Positions 9,699 through 22,094 are shown, counted from the stretch's first letter. The stretch is DNA of 64,000 bases from Liquidambar formosana (GCA_039720395.1 CM077820.1:11741848-11805847); one strand, 5' to 3'. The notes: a model not told the origin generated them from the sequence alone. Made by a program: numbers and translations.

Positions 9699-12600
9699 TT
9701 AAATGGATGAGAAAGAATAGCGAGGCGAGTCGTTGTAATCTTCAAATGAAGCAGATTTCATTTTCCATACTTTGATCGAGGCCACGACAGACGCTCTGGT
9801 CGCATTGTTGAACAGAAATAGTCGTGTCGCTTCATAGACTGCTGCAGTTGGATAAATTCGCAATGTGATAACTTTCCTCCCTCCTTGAGCGAAGCTTTCC
9901 ACAACTGAATGATCAACCTGAACCAATAAATTAAGAGGTAATTTAAATTTATGCACTTAAGGGAAATGTCCACTGGTTTTTATTTGGAAGCAACTTCACA
10001 GAAGAATTAACAAGAAAAGAGTAAAATTCAATTCTAGTAAATTAAGTTCAATTCTAGTAATGAAAATTTAATTTTGGATTAGGCTTCTGGTGAGATGCTA
10101 GAATGGGCCATTTTGTTGTTGAATTTGCATGCAAAATAAATGTTTTCATCATCAGTTGTTTTTCCTAAGGGGTGCAACATAGGAGGGCCTAACCAGACTA
10201 ACCGATTCAATCGAGTAGGAAAAGACTGCCCCAATTCAACTTAGGTTGCTCATGGTCAAAGGCCTTGGGCAACCCACCCAACAACCCGAATTCATTATTA
10301 TATTATATAGTAATACAAATATAAATATATGTATTTAACATTTAAGAAAAATAACTAATTAACATATGTTAATTCTATATTTTACTAGCCAATGGCCTTC
10401 GAGTCTTATGGCATGTCTCATCCCAATATAGGTGTGGGGTTTGCAGAGGTTTTGGTTTTGACCCCACATGGGTGCATGTGTGAGTGTGTGTTCTCCTATC
10501 GTTTGGTTAAAAAAAAAAATCTATATTTTAGTAAGGACAAAATTGTCAAATATGTTTATGATTTTATATAGGCCATGCTAACTTTTTAATTTTTATCTTA
10601 CTCTTCTTTTTTTTTTGGATGAAAAACTATAAATTTAAAAGAATTTATATACATGTTACTTTGTTTAATTGGGGCCCCACCCATATTTAAACAAAGATAT
10701 TCTTCAAACAAGTCCACCCAACCCGTCCAACCTGATTACCCAGGGAAACCCCTGGACCCTTTTGGGTTGAGCATGGCAAGAGAGCCCCAAGACCCAACAC
10801 CCCCAACCTGCCCAAGTTGCATACCTAGTTTTTCGTGTAAAGGGATTTGGAATAGGCCCATTATTGAACTTGGTTCCAAACACAATCTTATTTGGAACAT
10901 GTGTTTTTCATAAACCCTCAACTATTTTTTCATTTTCCCCCCCTTTTTAGTTTTAGTACATAGAACTGGAAAACAATAACCAAAAACACCAAGGAAAGAA
11001 ATTAGTTTTCGTCTACTGAGGTGCCCCAAAGAAAATTCATCTTATATCAACTTTAAATGTACTCTTTTCTATGTTTTCTTTGCATCAAATTTAACACATT
11101 GGAAATTGATTAATTTCAGGCTCTTCAAGCAAGCGAAGTAAAAATGAAGCGTGTTTTCAGAGGTAAAGGAAGTTCAGAGGAAATGATTGTTACTTACCAA
11201 TAACCTCATAGACAATTTTTCACCATGAAACACCGGAACTTCATCCCCATGGACTTGTTTGTCCACACTGGAAGCCTTAGATGACCTGCATTAGCTAACA
11301 TCTCGGATTACTTTCTTTCTTGGGAGCTTAATCTTAACCATCCAATTATATGGATATCTAAGAAATCTAAGACAAATTTCTAAGCAAGGTGATGAATTAT
11401 ATGCAATAAAATCGGTTAATGTACCATGAAAAATAAATTTAATAATTCACAACTTTTTCAAACTACATGATATAATTATCAGACACTAGAGGGATTACAA
11501 AACATGAGGTATACAATAAAAATAGAAGATTCAGAGAGACTTTTCCCTGATACATTTAAAGAAATATCCTAGTAGAGGAGAACAAGAAGCAAACCTGGTT
11601 TTGTCAGCACAGAAGAAAGTCTTTCGGCTGCCATCGTTGGCTTTGGCAATGTAGAAATAAATAGGGGTTAGCTCGAAAAGTGTTTTGTCGGCAATAAGTA
11701 AGCCAAATGGTCCAAAGGAGCCTCTCTCAACAGCACCACCGCTGCAATCATCAGTTGCATCGTTGTCTGCAGTTTCCTCTAATGCCTCTTTGTCTATCTC
11801 AAACTCACCAGTTATGTCTAGCTGTCACCATTGCAAAACCAAGTCCTTGTAAGCTTATAGTTATTACCATATAACATAAATAATGTAACTAGTTTTAGGT
11901 ATAGAACATAAGACCGACCAGCAGGAGACTTAGCTTATTTGATATGTCTAGATTTCAAATCCTATGACAAGTGTATCGTGTACCACTACACAAAACAAAC
12001 ACAAAAAAAACAAAAACAAAAGGTTGGGGTAGGTTGGGTTGGGTTGGGGGAGAAAAAAAAAAGTGTGGGTTACCACAAGGTCCCTTGGGGGGCCGCGCGG
12101 GGGGAGGGGGGGGTGGGGGGGAGGAGATTAGGGGTAGTCTAGAGTCTAGGTTTCAATTGTTATGTGGATTGTGTACTCTACATATGAAGAAGAAAAATAA
12201 AAGAGGTCAGACCTGATCAGTAGCCGTCCCAATGTCAAGTGGCACAAGAGACCCGGGTGCGAGCTCCACCCCTTCGAATTCTGTACTGGTCAATCTCAAG
12301 CTTTCCACCTCCTCCACTGGCCATTGAAGTATACTGGTTTTCGTCTTCTGGTCGAACACCACAACCCTTGGAATGCTCTGCACAGCAAAAAGGGGAAATT
12401 TTATTAATTAAGCAAAATAAAGTACAAGAGACATTCTCAAGACCTTACAACCCTTGTACAGCCATAAAAAACCACTACACAAATACACCCAAAAATAACA
12501 ATTAGGAAACCACCATGACACCATCCCATCCACAAACTATAAAGAAACAGAGCAAAACAGAGGGACCACTAAATATAACACCCCCCAAACACTGAACTAC

Positions 12601-15600
12601 CTCAACAGCATGAGAAAATGAAAAACAATAGGGAACAACCCACAAGCACCAAACGCACCACTAGCTGAAAAATAAGCCCCTTAGCAAACACAACTACTTG
12701 TTACTCTCTAGAAAGACAATAGCATTTACCCAATCTTATCACACAATAACAACACTGCCCAAGCTAAACGCAACAAATACACAACCAACACAAAGATACT
12801 ATTCACACACCAAACAGCCAAACAACATATTGCTATGTAATTAGAAGAACCCAAAAGAATAAGAGCAGCAGCAAGTAACATCTTTAATTGAAGACTTCTT
12901 TCAAAAATAAGCTGACACCTAATCAACGAGCATATAGAACCCTTCCCAGCATCCAAGCACCAAACAGAGCAACACTAGCTTAAATCTCCACAAAGAACCA
13001 ATAGCTAATCTGAGGGGATGATCAGAAGCAACTCACAAAACAACTGAACTAAAAAACTTCAATTATAACCAAGCTATAAATGGCTCAGAGCCTCAAACCT
13101 TCTCAAACCTGACTTAGCCCAAAAGTACGCCACCATATTATTTTCACGAAGAAAATTAGAAAAATAACACTTCTCCAATTGAAGAACGGAGGAATGATAT
13201 TTCATTAAAAATGAACTTATTTTTCCAAGGAATACATCCTTTCCCAGACACACAAAATAGTAACTTTCAAGGCACTTTTTTTAACTAATTTTTGAACTCC
13301 CACCCATTCAGATTTAGTAAACAATCTCAAAGCTTTTCTAATAGCCAACAACTCTGCCTCCTTAAAATCAGCTGACCCAATCAGTTTGGAGAATATACAC
13401 TCAAAGAACCCCCAAAAATCTTGCTGCGGGCGCAAATTCGCTAACTGCTGACCCATCAATATTAAACTTCATCCATCCATTAGGAGGAGGAACCAAGGCA
13501 AAATTCCAATGACCCTTTTTTTCTTCTTCTTAAAAGTTGTAACTCCTTCAATAGACACCTTGCAATCATCAACAGAGTAACGAAGGTCTACCCATTTAGC
13601 CTTAATCCAGAAACTAAACTCACAAAGTCACAATTGCCAACTTCTTGAGTTCCTTCCAATCAACCCTTTTGCCATTTAAAATTATAAGATCATTTCTCAC
13701 TGTCCAAATAGACCATAACACGGCTAAGAATTGAAAAAAAAAAAGGACCAGATTTCATTGAACAGCTCCTTGGATTTTAGACTCCTGCCACCGACTAGAT
13801 AATTCCACCACAGATCGAGCACAAACCTATTGAACTCACCACCAAGAAAAACAAAAGGACCACACATTACAAGCCTCCTTACAAATAAAAAATAAGTGAT
13901 CTATCGATTCACAAGCTTCACCATAGAAAGTACACATACTCTCTTCAGCCCTCAAGAACCCTTTTTTCCATAAAAACTCTTTGGTGACCACCTTATTTCT
14001 TAGGACAAGCCAACAGAACACCTCCCTACCTTATAAGCACCTAGCCCTCTCCACACCAAACCAGCCCAAGGACAGACATCATGAACAAATTCCTTTCGAA
14101 TTCCTCACAATACAATTTTACAGAACACTTTCCTTTAATATCAGCTTTCCAAATCAGTTTATCATTTGAACTTCTACTTAAACAAACCTCACTCAGACTA
14201 ATAGGTTTATGATGAGCTCACCCTTCGTTCCATACATTTATGGTCTACATACACATCATAATGTGCTTATCATGAGCTCTCTTATATGCTTAATTGAGTA
14301 TCCTAAGTTTACAATTTATTCCGTCCATCTACAACACACATATAATATACTTATCATTTTCATTTATTCCACACATTTATGTACATAGTAAAGGGACTGC
14401 CCTTTGTAGCTTACTCCTTTCATCAAATAATGCACAATTATTATTATAAAAGAAAAAAGAATATGCACAAGTATTGAATTACTCTGTATTAAATATTTGC
14501 AAAGATTAGTAACTCAATTCAACTCAAATCAAACATTAATCCCAACTACATGGAATGCATTATATGAATCTTTACAAAATAGTATACTTAAAAAAATTTA
14601 AATTGTCATTATTGTAGGTCAAAAATTAAAATAATACAAACAATAATAATAATAATACCTGAACAGATGCCCAGCCTTTGTTTATGTTATCATCCTTACT
14701 ATCAGCTTCTAAAACCCAACCCCATAGGATCCTCCTCCCCTTATTATCATCATAAAACGTTTTTGATGCATAGTATGTTCCATAATCAATCTTAGACCCA
14801 AAACCCAAGTCCTCATCCGGGTTATCGGGTATCCATTTATCGTTTTGCCAATCATAGGTCCCAAGTGCATAGTAATCTTGCGTCATATTATTTATACCCA
14901 CACTAGCCTTGAGCACATGCTTAATTCCTGGTCCGATAGCCGAAGTATCCAACCCACTTGACCCGGTGGTCGAAATCGGGTAAAAGTCCACGCACTCCCA
15001 CATGCCCAAATCCGGGACCTCATGCAAAACCCGCTTTGAGAAGTAGCTGGTGAAGTCGATGGTTTTGTAAACAAGAAAAGCACAGGTCTCATTATCATTA
15101 TACTTCGCCCCAATGGCAACCCGCCATATTCCATCTGGTCCAAGCCATGCTGTGGTCGGATCTCGGAAGTCATCCGGATCAATTTCGGGTGATGAGACAA
15201 GAACCGGGTTACCCGGATGCTTGACCCAATCACGAAGGATAGGATCAGATAGGTCAGCGGGGTAGGCAAGGTTTTGTACTTGTGTCTTATTACCAGGCCG
15301 TCCTGTGCTTCCGGTGTACAGCATTACAATTCGGCCATCGGGAAGACGGGTGGCGGACCCGGTGTAGACACCGTTGTTATCGAACGGGCTATCGCGGACC
15401 ATTGCAAGCGGAAGGTGGTACCAATGGATCAAGTCCATTGATATGGCATGGCCCCAGGTGATGTTGCCCCACAATGGAGACTCCGGGTTGTATTGATAGA
15501 AGAGATGGTACCAACCCATGTGCAGCAATGGTCCTGCACACATTCAATGTTCACCCTAGGTTACCAATTGTCACAATACAAGTGCATGTTAAATCTCAAT

Positions 15601-17108
15601 ACAAGATAACTATTCATATCTATATATATCTATATTCTATATCTATATAAAATTTATAAAGCCAAAGCTCAAACCCTGTTTGTGATGCTACATGTCATCA
15701 GCACAAGTCGCCATCTAAAAAAATGAAAAATGAAAATATTTTCCCTCTGTCTCATATGTCTTTCTCACTTTTAACTACATGCACCAATGCATTCAATGCA
15801 AGAGAGTATACATGCCTGCACTTAGGCCAAAACAAAGAAACCTTTCATAGTTCCCATACATTGTTCCGGTATATGAGTACTAATTTTGTGCAATATTGAA
15901 TGAACAATAAGAACTTTTGGATACTGAGAAAATTACAGTGATTAAAGGCTTTCATACTAAAATTGACAGGTAACAATGTAAAGCTACAATAACTGAAGGC
16001 AACCAACTAAAATATTAAATTCAATATTCACTATTCAATATCACAAGTCTAATATTGCCATAAATAATGTCTATTTCACCTCCCCATTTTGACACTCATA
16101 ATTACTTTAAGATGAGCAAATCCAATAATCAAAATAAGTATAAAAGGACAATTGAAATGTGAAGATGAAGGTTTTCACAGAGACAGAGTAAAGGTACTTA
16201 GTCCAAAGTAAATAAAATTGATAGAAGACAAGATCCTCCAGTTATCATATATAAATTATTTGAAGATGACATTTTTCCAAAATTCCAAAGAGTCTGCTAT
16301 AAAACTTTGAGACCAAAAAGTCAAGTCATAAACCTATAGATACAAAACAGAAAGACTATTGGTGGACATCATCATCAGCATACTCTAAATTGCAAAGGTT
16401 ATATCTATAATGTCCATCATCAAAACACAAAAGTTAAAGTAACAAGGACTTACCGCAAGGATCTGAAGCAGAAATAACCAAATGTTCCCACCAAAGCGCC
16501 AAATGAGAAAATGACAACAGAGAGAATTGGATCAGTGCATCTTCAAAAAAAATTAATTAATGATTTGGGGAAGAAAATAAAAACTAAAAATAGATAAATG
16601 GGTAATGTATATTTTAGATGGTAGTTCAAAAAGTAAAGTTTAAAAAAAAAAATAAATGTTTCTACCTACGATTAGCAAGAGAATTAAACAAAAAATCACA
16701 GTAAATATTAGATCATCATACATTTTCTAAGTTCCCGTTGTAAAACGTGTGGCGGTATTGTGCCATCGCCGCAATTCGAATCTCCGGCGCCATTAATTCT
16801 TTACCCCACAAATTAGCTAACTACAGAATGACTTTGTTTTCTGTGAAAGCATGGAAAAAAGTGTACTAACCATTCATCCAATTCTTCCTCGGCTGGAAAT
16901 GGTAGGATGACCTTTGCCACGTAAGCGAAGCATTATTCCAGTTGTACGGAACCTCGACTGTAAATTGGGGAAATGACTCATCGGGCCCTCCTTCCAACAC
17001 CCATCTCCCCGTCGGATTATTCGGATTCTCCGGCTGCGACGACGTTGATCGTGAAAACACCACGACCGAGCTGACGATTGCCGCGAGAAAAACGGTTCGA
17101 AGGTCCAT
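9699..17108 (-). CDS. Acid invertase (beta-fructofuranosidase, GH32), complete seven-exon gene
   Basis: Hydrolyses sucrose to glucose and fructose. Exons in coding order: 17108-16871, 16462-16454 (9-nt mini-exon), 15533-14659, 12377-12213, 11821-11595, 11285-11198, 9917-9699. All introns are GT-AG and the sum is 1821 nt, giving 606 residues plus stop. Residues 1-24 form a signal peptide ([19 protein letters not shown]); no long vacuolar propeptide is seen. WMND is followed by Pro-Cys-Gly, with the nucleophile at Asp80. The stabiliser motif FRDP is at 205-208 (Asp207) and the acid/base Glu262 lies in WECVD. Val264 after WEC marks the vacuolar class. Two departures from the family are Cys82 (usually Asn in DPNG) and Tyr139 (usually Trp in WTGSAT). 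The C-terminal beta-sandwich is complete ([14 protein letters not shown]). Intron 3 carries a LINE fragment and intron 6 a hAT element. Confidence 0.95.
10166..10827. mobile_element. Non-autonomous hAT element in intron 6 of the complete invertase, 662 bp
   Basis: Ends are TAAGGGGTGCAAC (left) and, on the opposite strand, TAGGTATGCAACTTGGGC (right). They are flanked by 8-bp near-duplicates GTTTTTCC (10158-10165) and GTTTTTCG (10828-10835). Internal repeats of the CCAACCCG type are typical of this hAT group. A SINE-like repeat (10384-10519) is nested inside. It encodes nothing. The gene's splice sites on either side are intact. Confidence 0.78.
10384..10519. repeat. Short interspersed repeat, SINE-like, copy 2
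   Basis: Second copy of the repeat at 8580-8717, nested in the hAT element. It begins TAGCCAATGGCC and ends in a run of A after TCCTATCGTTTGGTT. Confidence 0.55.
12400..14530 (-). mobile_element. Truncated LINE inside intron 3 of the complete invertase
   Basis: On the minus strand, in the same sense as the gene, there is a zinc-binding reverse-transcriptase tail (zf-RVT type: [18 protein letters not shown], then Cys and His residues ending in a VW motif) around 13836-14021. A decayed RNase H domain ([11 protein letters not shown]) follows around 13440-13500. Many stops interrupt both. Intron 3 of the truncated gene (38275-38774) keeps the outer parts (matches to 12390-12665 and 14535-14650) but lacks the middle, so the LINE piece inserted before or the deletion came after gene duplication. 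The exact left end is uncertain. Confidence 0.7.
16454..16462 (-). other. 9-nt mini-exon of the complete invertase
   Basis: The exon reads ATCCTTGCG between an acceptor (TTCAG) and a donor (GTAAGT). It joins the last G of exon 1 and the first two bases of exon 3 to encode Asp-Pro-Cys-Gly, the sucrose-binding box. Plant acid invertases usually encode Asp-Pro-Asn here. The equivalent in the truncated gene is 39817-39825 and also gives Asp-Pro-Cys. Confidence 0.9.
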
Positions 17109-17870
17109 CGCCTGTGGTAAGTGTGTGTAGTTGGTTCAGATGAGAATGAAAAATGGGACAGACGGGGCTTAAAAATTAAAATTAAAAATAAATAAATAGA
17201 AACGAGCAGACGCGGTTTGGACAACAATCTCGAAAAATTTGTAACCCTTCTACTGATCAAATTATTTTTTCTCCTCCATTGAATCTCCACCAACCACCGG
17301 GCTATGAAGCTTGCATTACGGATAATCTTTTAAGACATTTTTTTAAAAAAAAAAAAAAAGGGAAAACAAAGAGGAAATCAATTCTAATTCTAATAATAAT
17401 GCTGTTTTCGTGGTATGAATTCAGAAGTCTTAGTGCACGTAACGAGGGTCATGAATGTGGTAAAAGATAAGTTTAATTAATAAAGGGTAGGTAAGTAGGT
17501 GAGTATTTCAGCAGATAGGCTTAACTGTTTGTCTGTTTGTGGAAGGACCTGGGAATGTTCCTTGAACTCCCCAGTCCCGACCTTTATCGCCATTGGACCT
17601 TTTTTGGTGCCGAGGATTTAGGAAAGTATTTTTAAGTGTTTCTTTTGATTTGGGTGTTGTCATCTTCGATGTCACTCTTTATGTTTTGGGAGGAGATTCT
17701 CTGTATCTATTTTGAACCTTGGATGTTGTTTTGTGGTTTAGCCTTTGATCCCGTCCTTATCGAGTAAATAAATAAATCCAATAAAAAAAAAAGATTCAAA
17801 GCCATCATTCGATTTTTTAGCCATGCTAGAAGAGGCTCGGAAAGGATATGCTGTATGCAATCCTAATTCT
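17109..17870 (-). promoter_or_regulatory. Proximal 5' flank of the complete invertase
   Basis: Upstream DNA whose distal part (about 17480-17870) is repeated upstream of the truncated invertase (40770-41410) and, in part, at 21880-22070. The conservation suggests promoter function or simply shared ancestry. A CTATTTATTTA TATA-like stretch lies near 17191-17200, about 90 bp from the ATG. It holds one copy of the GGGAATGTTCC palindrome. Confidence 0.5.
17551..17561. promoter_or_regulatory. GGGAATGTTCC palindrome (heat-shock-element-like)
   Basis: Two inverted nGAAn units, the core arrangement of a heat-shock factor site, followed one base out of register by TGAAC. It lies about 440 bp upstream of the start of the complete invertase. 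Similar sites occur at 18154, 21894, 23374 and 40833. Binding is inferred, not shown. Confidence 0.45.
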
Positions 17871-18153
17871 TTTTTTTTTTTTTTTTTTTTTTTAAAGTAG
17901 AAATGGGCCGTTCTTAAGATTTGAACCAACAATTAAACAACTCTTCGTATTTCACTTTTTCTTCTCATGTATCCAATCTCTTCCGACCACCTGGTCACAG
18001 TTGGGTTTTAGTCGGTGGCGTAATTAATTAATTTCTAATGGTCCAAACTAGCAGTAAGGAGTGTGCGTGAAAATGACAAATTAAGGAGACCAAAAGGAGA
18101 AAGGTCAGCATGTCGCACTCCATGCGCCAGTGGCGTTTTGGAAAGAAAGGACT

Positions 18154-18164
18154 GGGAACGTTCC
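18154..18164. promoter_or_regulatory. GGGAACGTTCC palindrome
   Basis: A perfect 10-bp palindrome (GGAACGTTCC) with the same nGAAnnTTCn pattern, about 1.05 kb upstream of the complete invertase. It is in a block (18000-18280) repeated at 23250-23540. Confidence 0.45.
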
Positions 18165-18865
18165 AACAGTTAACGTGGAAAGGGAACTTACTTTTTGTGG
18201 CACATGATGTACCCAATTTGAGTCTTCTCTTTTTGGATTTTGTGTTGTGATTTATGTACGTCTCTCACTCTCTTCGCGTGCCAATGATATGTATCATTCT
18301 ATGCGTTGAAATAAAAATCGAGCATCAACCCAAAAGGATAGATCTACTGGCAAAGATCTATGCAGAAACAAACATCTGGAATTCAATTTTTATAAATATC
18401 TTTGAATCTATTTACACAAAGTTTTATGATTTTCAGTCTTTTTGCTCTCCCAGAAGGTTTCTTCGTTTTCAAAAATATCATTTACAAGGGAATATATTAT
18501 ACGTCGATTGAACATGTATAAAATTTGAAATAGCAATAGAAATTTGCAAAAAAAAATGTAATTTTATAAGTCTATCCTTGGTGCCCTAATTGTACTAAGA
18601 TTTTATCACTAAGCCAACTTTAACTAGGTTATCAAAATCCAACAAGGAACAAGGGACTGACCCTATATACACTTGGTCCAGGGATGTATCTATAAACCAA
18701 TAAAAAATAATAATAATAATACAATGGCACCATATATATGAACGAATAAACAAATAACTCCACAACATCTTGAATAACTAGACAAATAAGCAAATAGGTT
18801 CACCGTATTAGCTAACCCAATTAACTGGTTAGCTAATAGCTGGTATCAAGTTATGAACCACTTTT

Positions 18866-19040
18866 TTTTTTTCTTTTTTTGGGGTGCCTAAATGAGGGGT
18901 ATCCTAATTAATCATTAAGCTCAAACTAATTCTTCTATGATGCACAAATCACTCGCAAGCCCATGCATCAGATAGTGAGAAAGTGGAGACTTAAACTCAA
19001 CACCTATAGTTCTTGAATCGTAGACTTTTCCTCGTGGGTT
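18866..19040 (-). mobile_element. SINE-like insertion, about 175 bp
   Basis: Flanked by direct repeats AGTTATGAACC(A/G)CTTT at 18849-18864 and 19041-19056. The duplicated spacer at 25149-25166 has a single AGTTATAAGCCACTTT, the empty site. A poly-T run at the left end is the A tail on the minus strand, and GAGTTTAAGTC resembles a polymerase III B-box. Confidence 0.75.
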
Positions 19041-19149
19041 AGTTATGAACCGCTTTAATACCTCTCTAGCTCTCAATTACGAGACCATGCATGCTTCAAA
19101 GCCCAATAAATAATAGAAACTACAATAGAGAAATTCAGTTTAAAGAATA

Positions 19150-20398
19150 TATGTGCTGTGAGCGCAACAGGAGTTGCCACCTAATTTTAGTTTTGGGAAC
19201 TGATTGGTCATTTAGCAAGTTCAAATTAATTGTTCAGAGATTCAAGTTCAGAACTAAGGCATATTATTGGGAAGATGTTCGGCACCCAAAAATGCCCTGT
19301 CGAAATCGGCCTCCACGAATAATTATTAGATTTAATTAATCAGGACATTTAATCAAATTCAACCCTAAGAATAAGTATATGCAATAATATGTCAAAGCAC
19401 ACAAATGATAACAAAATGATAGTAAGAGACAGAGAAAAATACAGAAGACAAAATATATAGGGATCATCAACCGAGGGTCCTACATGGGAGGGCTCATCAA
19501 GATGAATCCGTCCGTCAAATTTGGAATCAATCGGGTTAACCTAAAGTCTTCAAAAATTTGGGAACACGGAATCCATGGGTGAGTACACCAACACTGGATC
19601 ACAATCCACTTCACCATCAACCTTCTAATTGGTTGAATCTGAGAACGTTTGTTTTGAGCCAACTTCTCTTTAACTTATCTCACTTATTTCTCGACCAAAT
19701 TCAGTGATTCAAAATTCGAATTGAAGTTCTTGCGGAGCACTACAAGCGTACATAAATTATTCATCCAAAAACTCACAGAATTACAATCATTTTTTAGCCC
19801 AAAATTTCAGGTTTATAAGCCAAAAATCTGGAAATTTTCAAGAACTCATCCTACGGTCATTTTCTTTAAATCTGATGTTACCATTGAGTTCTTTGACCTC
19901 AAAAACGTAAAGTGATATCATTACATTGTTAACTCAAGAAAATAAATTTCCTATATTCACTGCATGATATATGTGTATATATATGTATATATAATTAACG
20001 AGATAAGGTGAGTTTTATACCTTCAGCATCCAACTCCTGCGCCTTGCGAGAGTAACCCGAAGTCACTCTCTTCCCCTCTCTCTCTCTGCTTCCTTCACGT
20101 ACCCCTTAGGTTTGCGTGCTTCCTTTGGTGACTTTGGCAATTCCCTTCTCGCAGCTTTGGATTGCAACACCGAGCTCTCCTCTTTTTTCTTTCTGATTTT
20201 CTGGTTTTTTTTTCTTTGGGTACGTGTATGGTGGTTGGTTTCTCCTCTCTCCCTCTGTGTTTCAAAAGCTTTCCCTCTCAAAAACCCACCTCCAGAATCA
20301 GCTCTCACCCAAAAATCTAGCCTTAAGAAAACAGCTCGCCCCCTTCTCAATCTCATGAGTAGGTATAAATTGGGTTAGATTAAAGGAACCATCCTCCC

Positions 20399-20436
<38 letters not shown>

Positions 20437-20715
20437 CGCGGAATCCACGCGGAATCACGATGGAATCTTCCCGCTCCCCCATGCTCTCATGTTTCGAAGA
20501 GGTGAGTTTGGTGCATGCACATATGGCTTTGGTGAGTACGCACCACAAGGTCCACAACCAATGGTAAAAAGCAGCGTACTATAAGCTTTCCTACTGCAAT
20601 CTTGGCAACTCGTCAAGAATTGGTTTGTCAGAATAAAAACACGCAATAAATCTTATCATCGAAATTCAAAAATATGTTATCTCAAATTAATTAGCGGTAC
20701 AAAATAAGTGTCGAC
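19150..20715. other. Inserted block of unknown type, about 1.56 kb
   Basis: Absent from the paralogous spacer near 25230. It contains no protein I recognise. A long homopolymer C run (20401-20434) lies inside. Ends do not show TG/CA or clear inverted repeats, and a candidate TSD (TGTGC) is weak. It could be a degenerate LTR-type or other retroelement. Confidence 0.45.
20401..20434. repeat. Poly-C tract, 34 bases
   Basis: An uninterrupted run of C. Comparable G runs occur at about 25923-25951, 33000-33022 and 35470-35491. Such tracts are often mis-sized in assemblies. Confidence 0.85.
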
Positions 20716-21719
20716 GTGTGCCTTCGACGCTAAATACATAGGAAGACATAATAAGCAGCCAGGCCCAATCTTTTTTTCTTTTCTTTTTTTTTTTGTTTAA
20801 AGGTTAATGCATCCAAAAAATTTAAATCCGCATCCGCATATTTTGAATTTTGTCTCCTTAATTCATATTATAGCTTTTAAAATTAGGAAAAAAAAAATAT
20901 TTGGTTTAAAGCTTTTTAATTACTCCTATAATACATAGCTAATAAAAGGATCAAAGTTCATGAAGTGCTTAATCCAATTAAATAGTGATATAAAATGTTC
21001 ATAATTACATATTTGGTTGCATGCACCTTTCATTGGAGCATTAAAAAGGGATTAGGAACATGTAAATGCCTCATTTGGTTGCTGAGAAGATGGAGGAACA
21101 CAACCAAATATAGGGAAATCTTATGCCAACAAATTGCTGAAAAATTCCCCAAAAAAATAAAATCTACCCTTGGGCTTCGCATGCGCAGCAACCAATTGGT
21201 GCATATTGAATGAAAAATTTCAAATAAGCAAGAGTATATATATTTCATATCCTTGAGTAGCATTGTAAAGTTGATCGATATCAATCCACTGCTATGACAT
21301 TTAATTGCTGCCATTGACTGATACTTATTTTAGGGTAAGGAATACTGGATTTCTATTTTGGTTGCTTCCCTATACTTCATTTAAGCAGCTAAATAGATAT
21401 ATATCTTCACTTGAAACATCATGGAAGACCGGATAACTTTAGCATCGTCCTTCCTATTATAAACCCAAGTGTCCTTTTTTTCTCTGGGAAAAAACGGAAA
21501 ATGCATTACTAGAAACTTAGAACATAACATCTTGGGGTATACAGATTTGATCCATAATGCCACTGTTATGAAACTAGTTATAAAGTGCAAGGCCTACGTG
21601 TCAGTTGACGCAAAATAGCAGTGACTCTATCTGTATTTCAAGAAATTAGTTGGACTAAAAGTCTAAATACCCAGGTTCCTCACCCCAAAAAACGAAAAAA
21701 TAAAAAATAAAATTCTTAG

Positions 21720-22070
21720 ACAGAAAATTGACTTGCCTTAAATACAGTGAAAACAAGATAAAATGGTTTTACATATGTGCATCTTTTGGGTAGTCTCAAT
21801 TTGCGGAAGAAATCTCAAAAATTCCAATAATATATGTCGCCGAAGGCCATTGTGAGCATGTCTGTAGCTAGCTGAACTGTTTTGGAAGGATCTGGGAATG
21901 TTCCTTTATGGTCATGGTCATGGGAGCTTTTGGTGCCGAGGATTTCGCGAATGTATTTTTATAGTGTTTCTTTTGATTTGGGTGCTGTGAATCTTGTGAT
22001 CCACGAGGTCACTTTTATTCTTGAAAAGAGATTCTTTTTATCTATTGGAAAATCCAATGGAATTTTGGAC
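21720..22070 (-). pseudogene. Collapsed invertase unit: 3' flank fused to promoter block, gene body deleted
   Basis: Positions 21720-21860 match the 3' flank of the invertase copies (27390-27530 and 62215-62340), down to the CGCCGAAGGCCATT stretch. From about 21875 the sequence instead matches invertase upstream DNA (17540-17700 and 40825-41000), including the GGGAATGTTCC palindrome at 21894-21904. No coding exon remains between them. The simplest reading is deletion of a whole gene by recombination or break repair. Confidence 0.7.
21894..21904. promoter_or_regulatory. GGGAATGTTCC palindrome at the collapsed unit
   Basis: Third copy of the heat-shock-element-like site, in a promoter block that no longer has a gene. 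Confidence 0.4.
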
Positions 22071-22094
22071 CATCAAATTTTATAAGACCTATAT

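Larger units (their letters stand above)
18450..22070. other. Duplicated spacer unit ending in a deleted invertase copy
   Basis: A long non-coding stretch that aligns in pieces with 24570-27530: 18450-18790 with 24570-24910, 20715-21540 with 25250-26015, and 21540-21860 with 27195-27530. The differences are explained by inserts (a SINE at 18866-19040, a 1.5-kb block at about 19150-20715, and LINE-type DNA in the other copy). No gene is present. Confidence 0.65.

Noticed and set aside
12726..12956. 76-codon minus-strand frame with hydrophobic residues
   Set aside because: Lies in the LINE 3' region within intron 3; no family resemblance.
20063..20378. Open frames on both strands of about 90 codons
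   Set aside because: Composition is simple (C/T-rich stretch and its complement), with no start context, domain or paralogue. More likely UTR-like or retroelement DNA.
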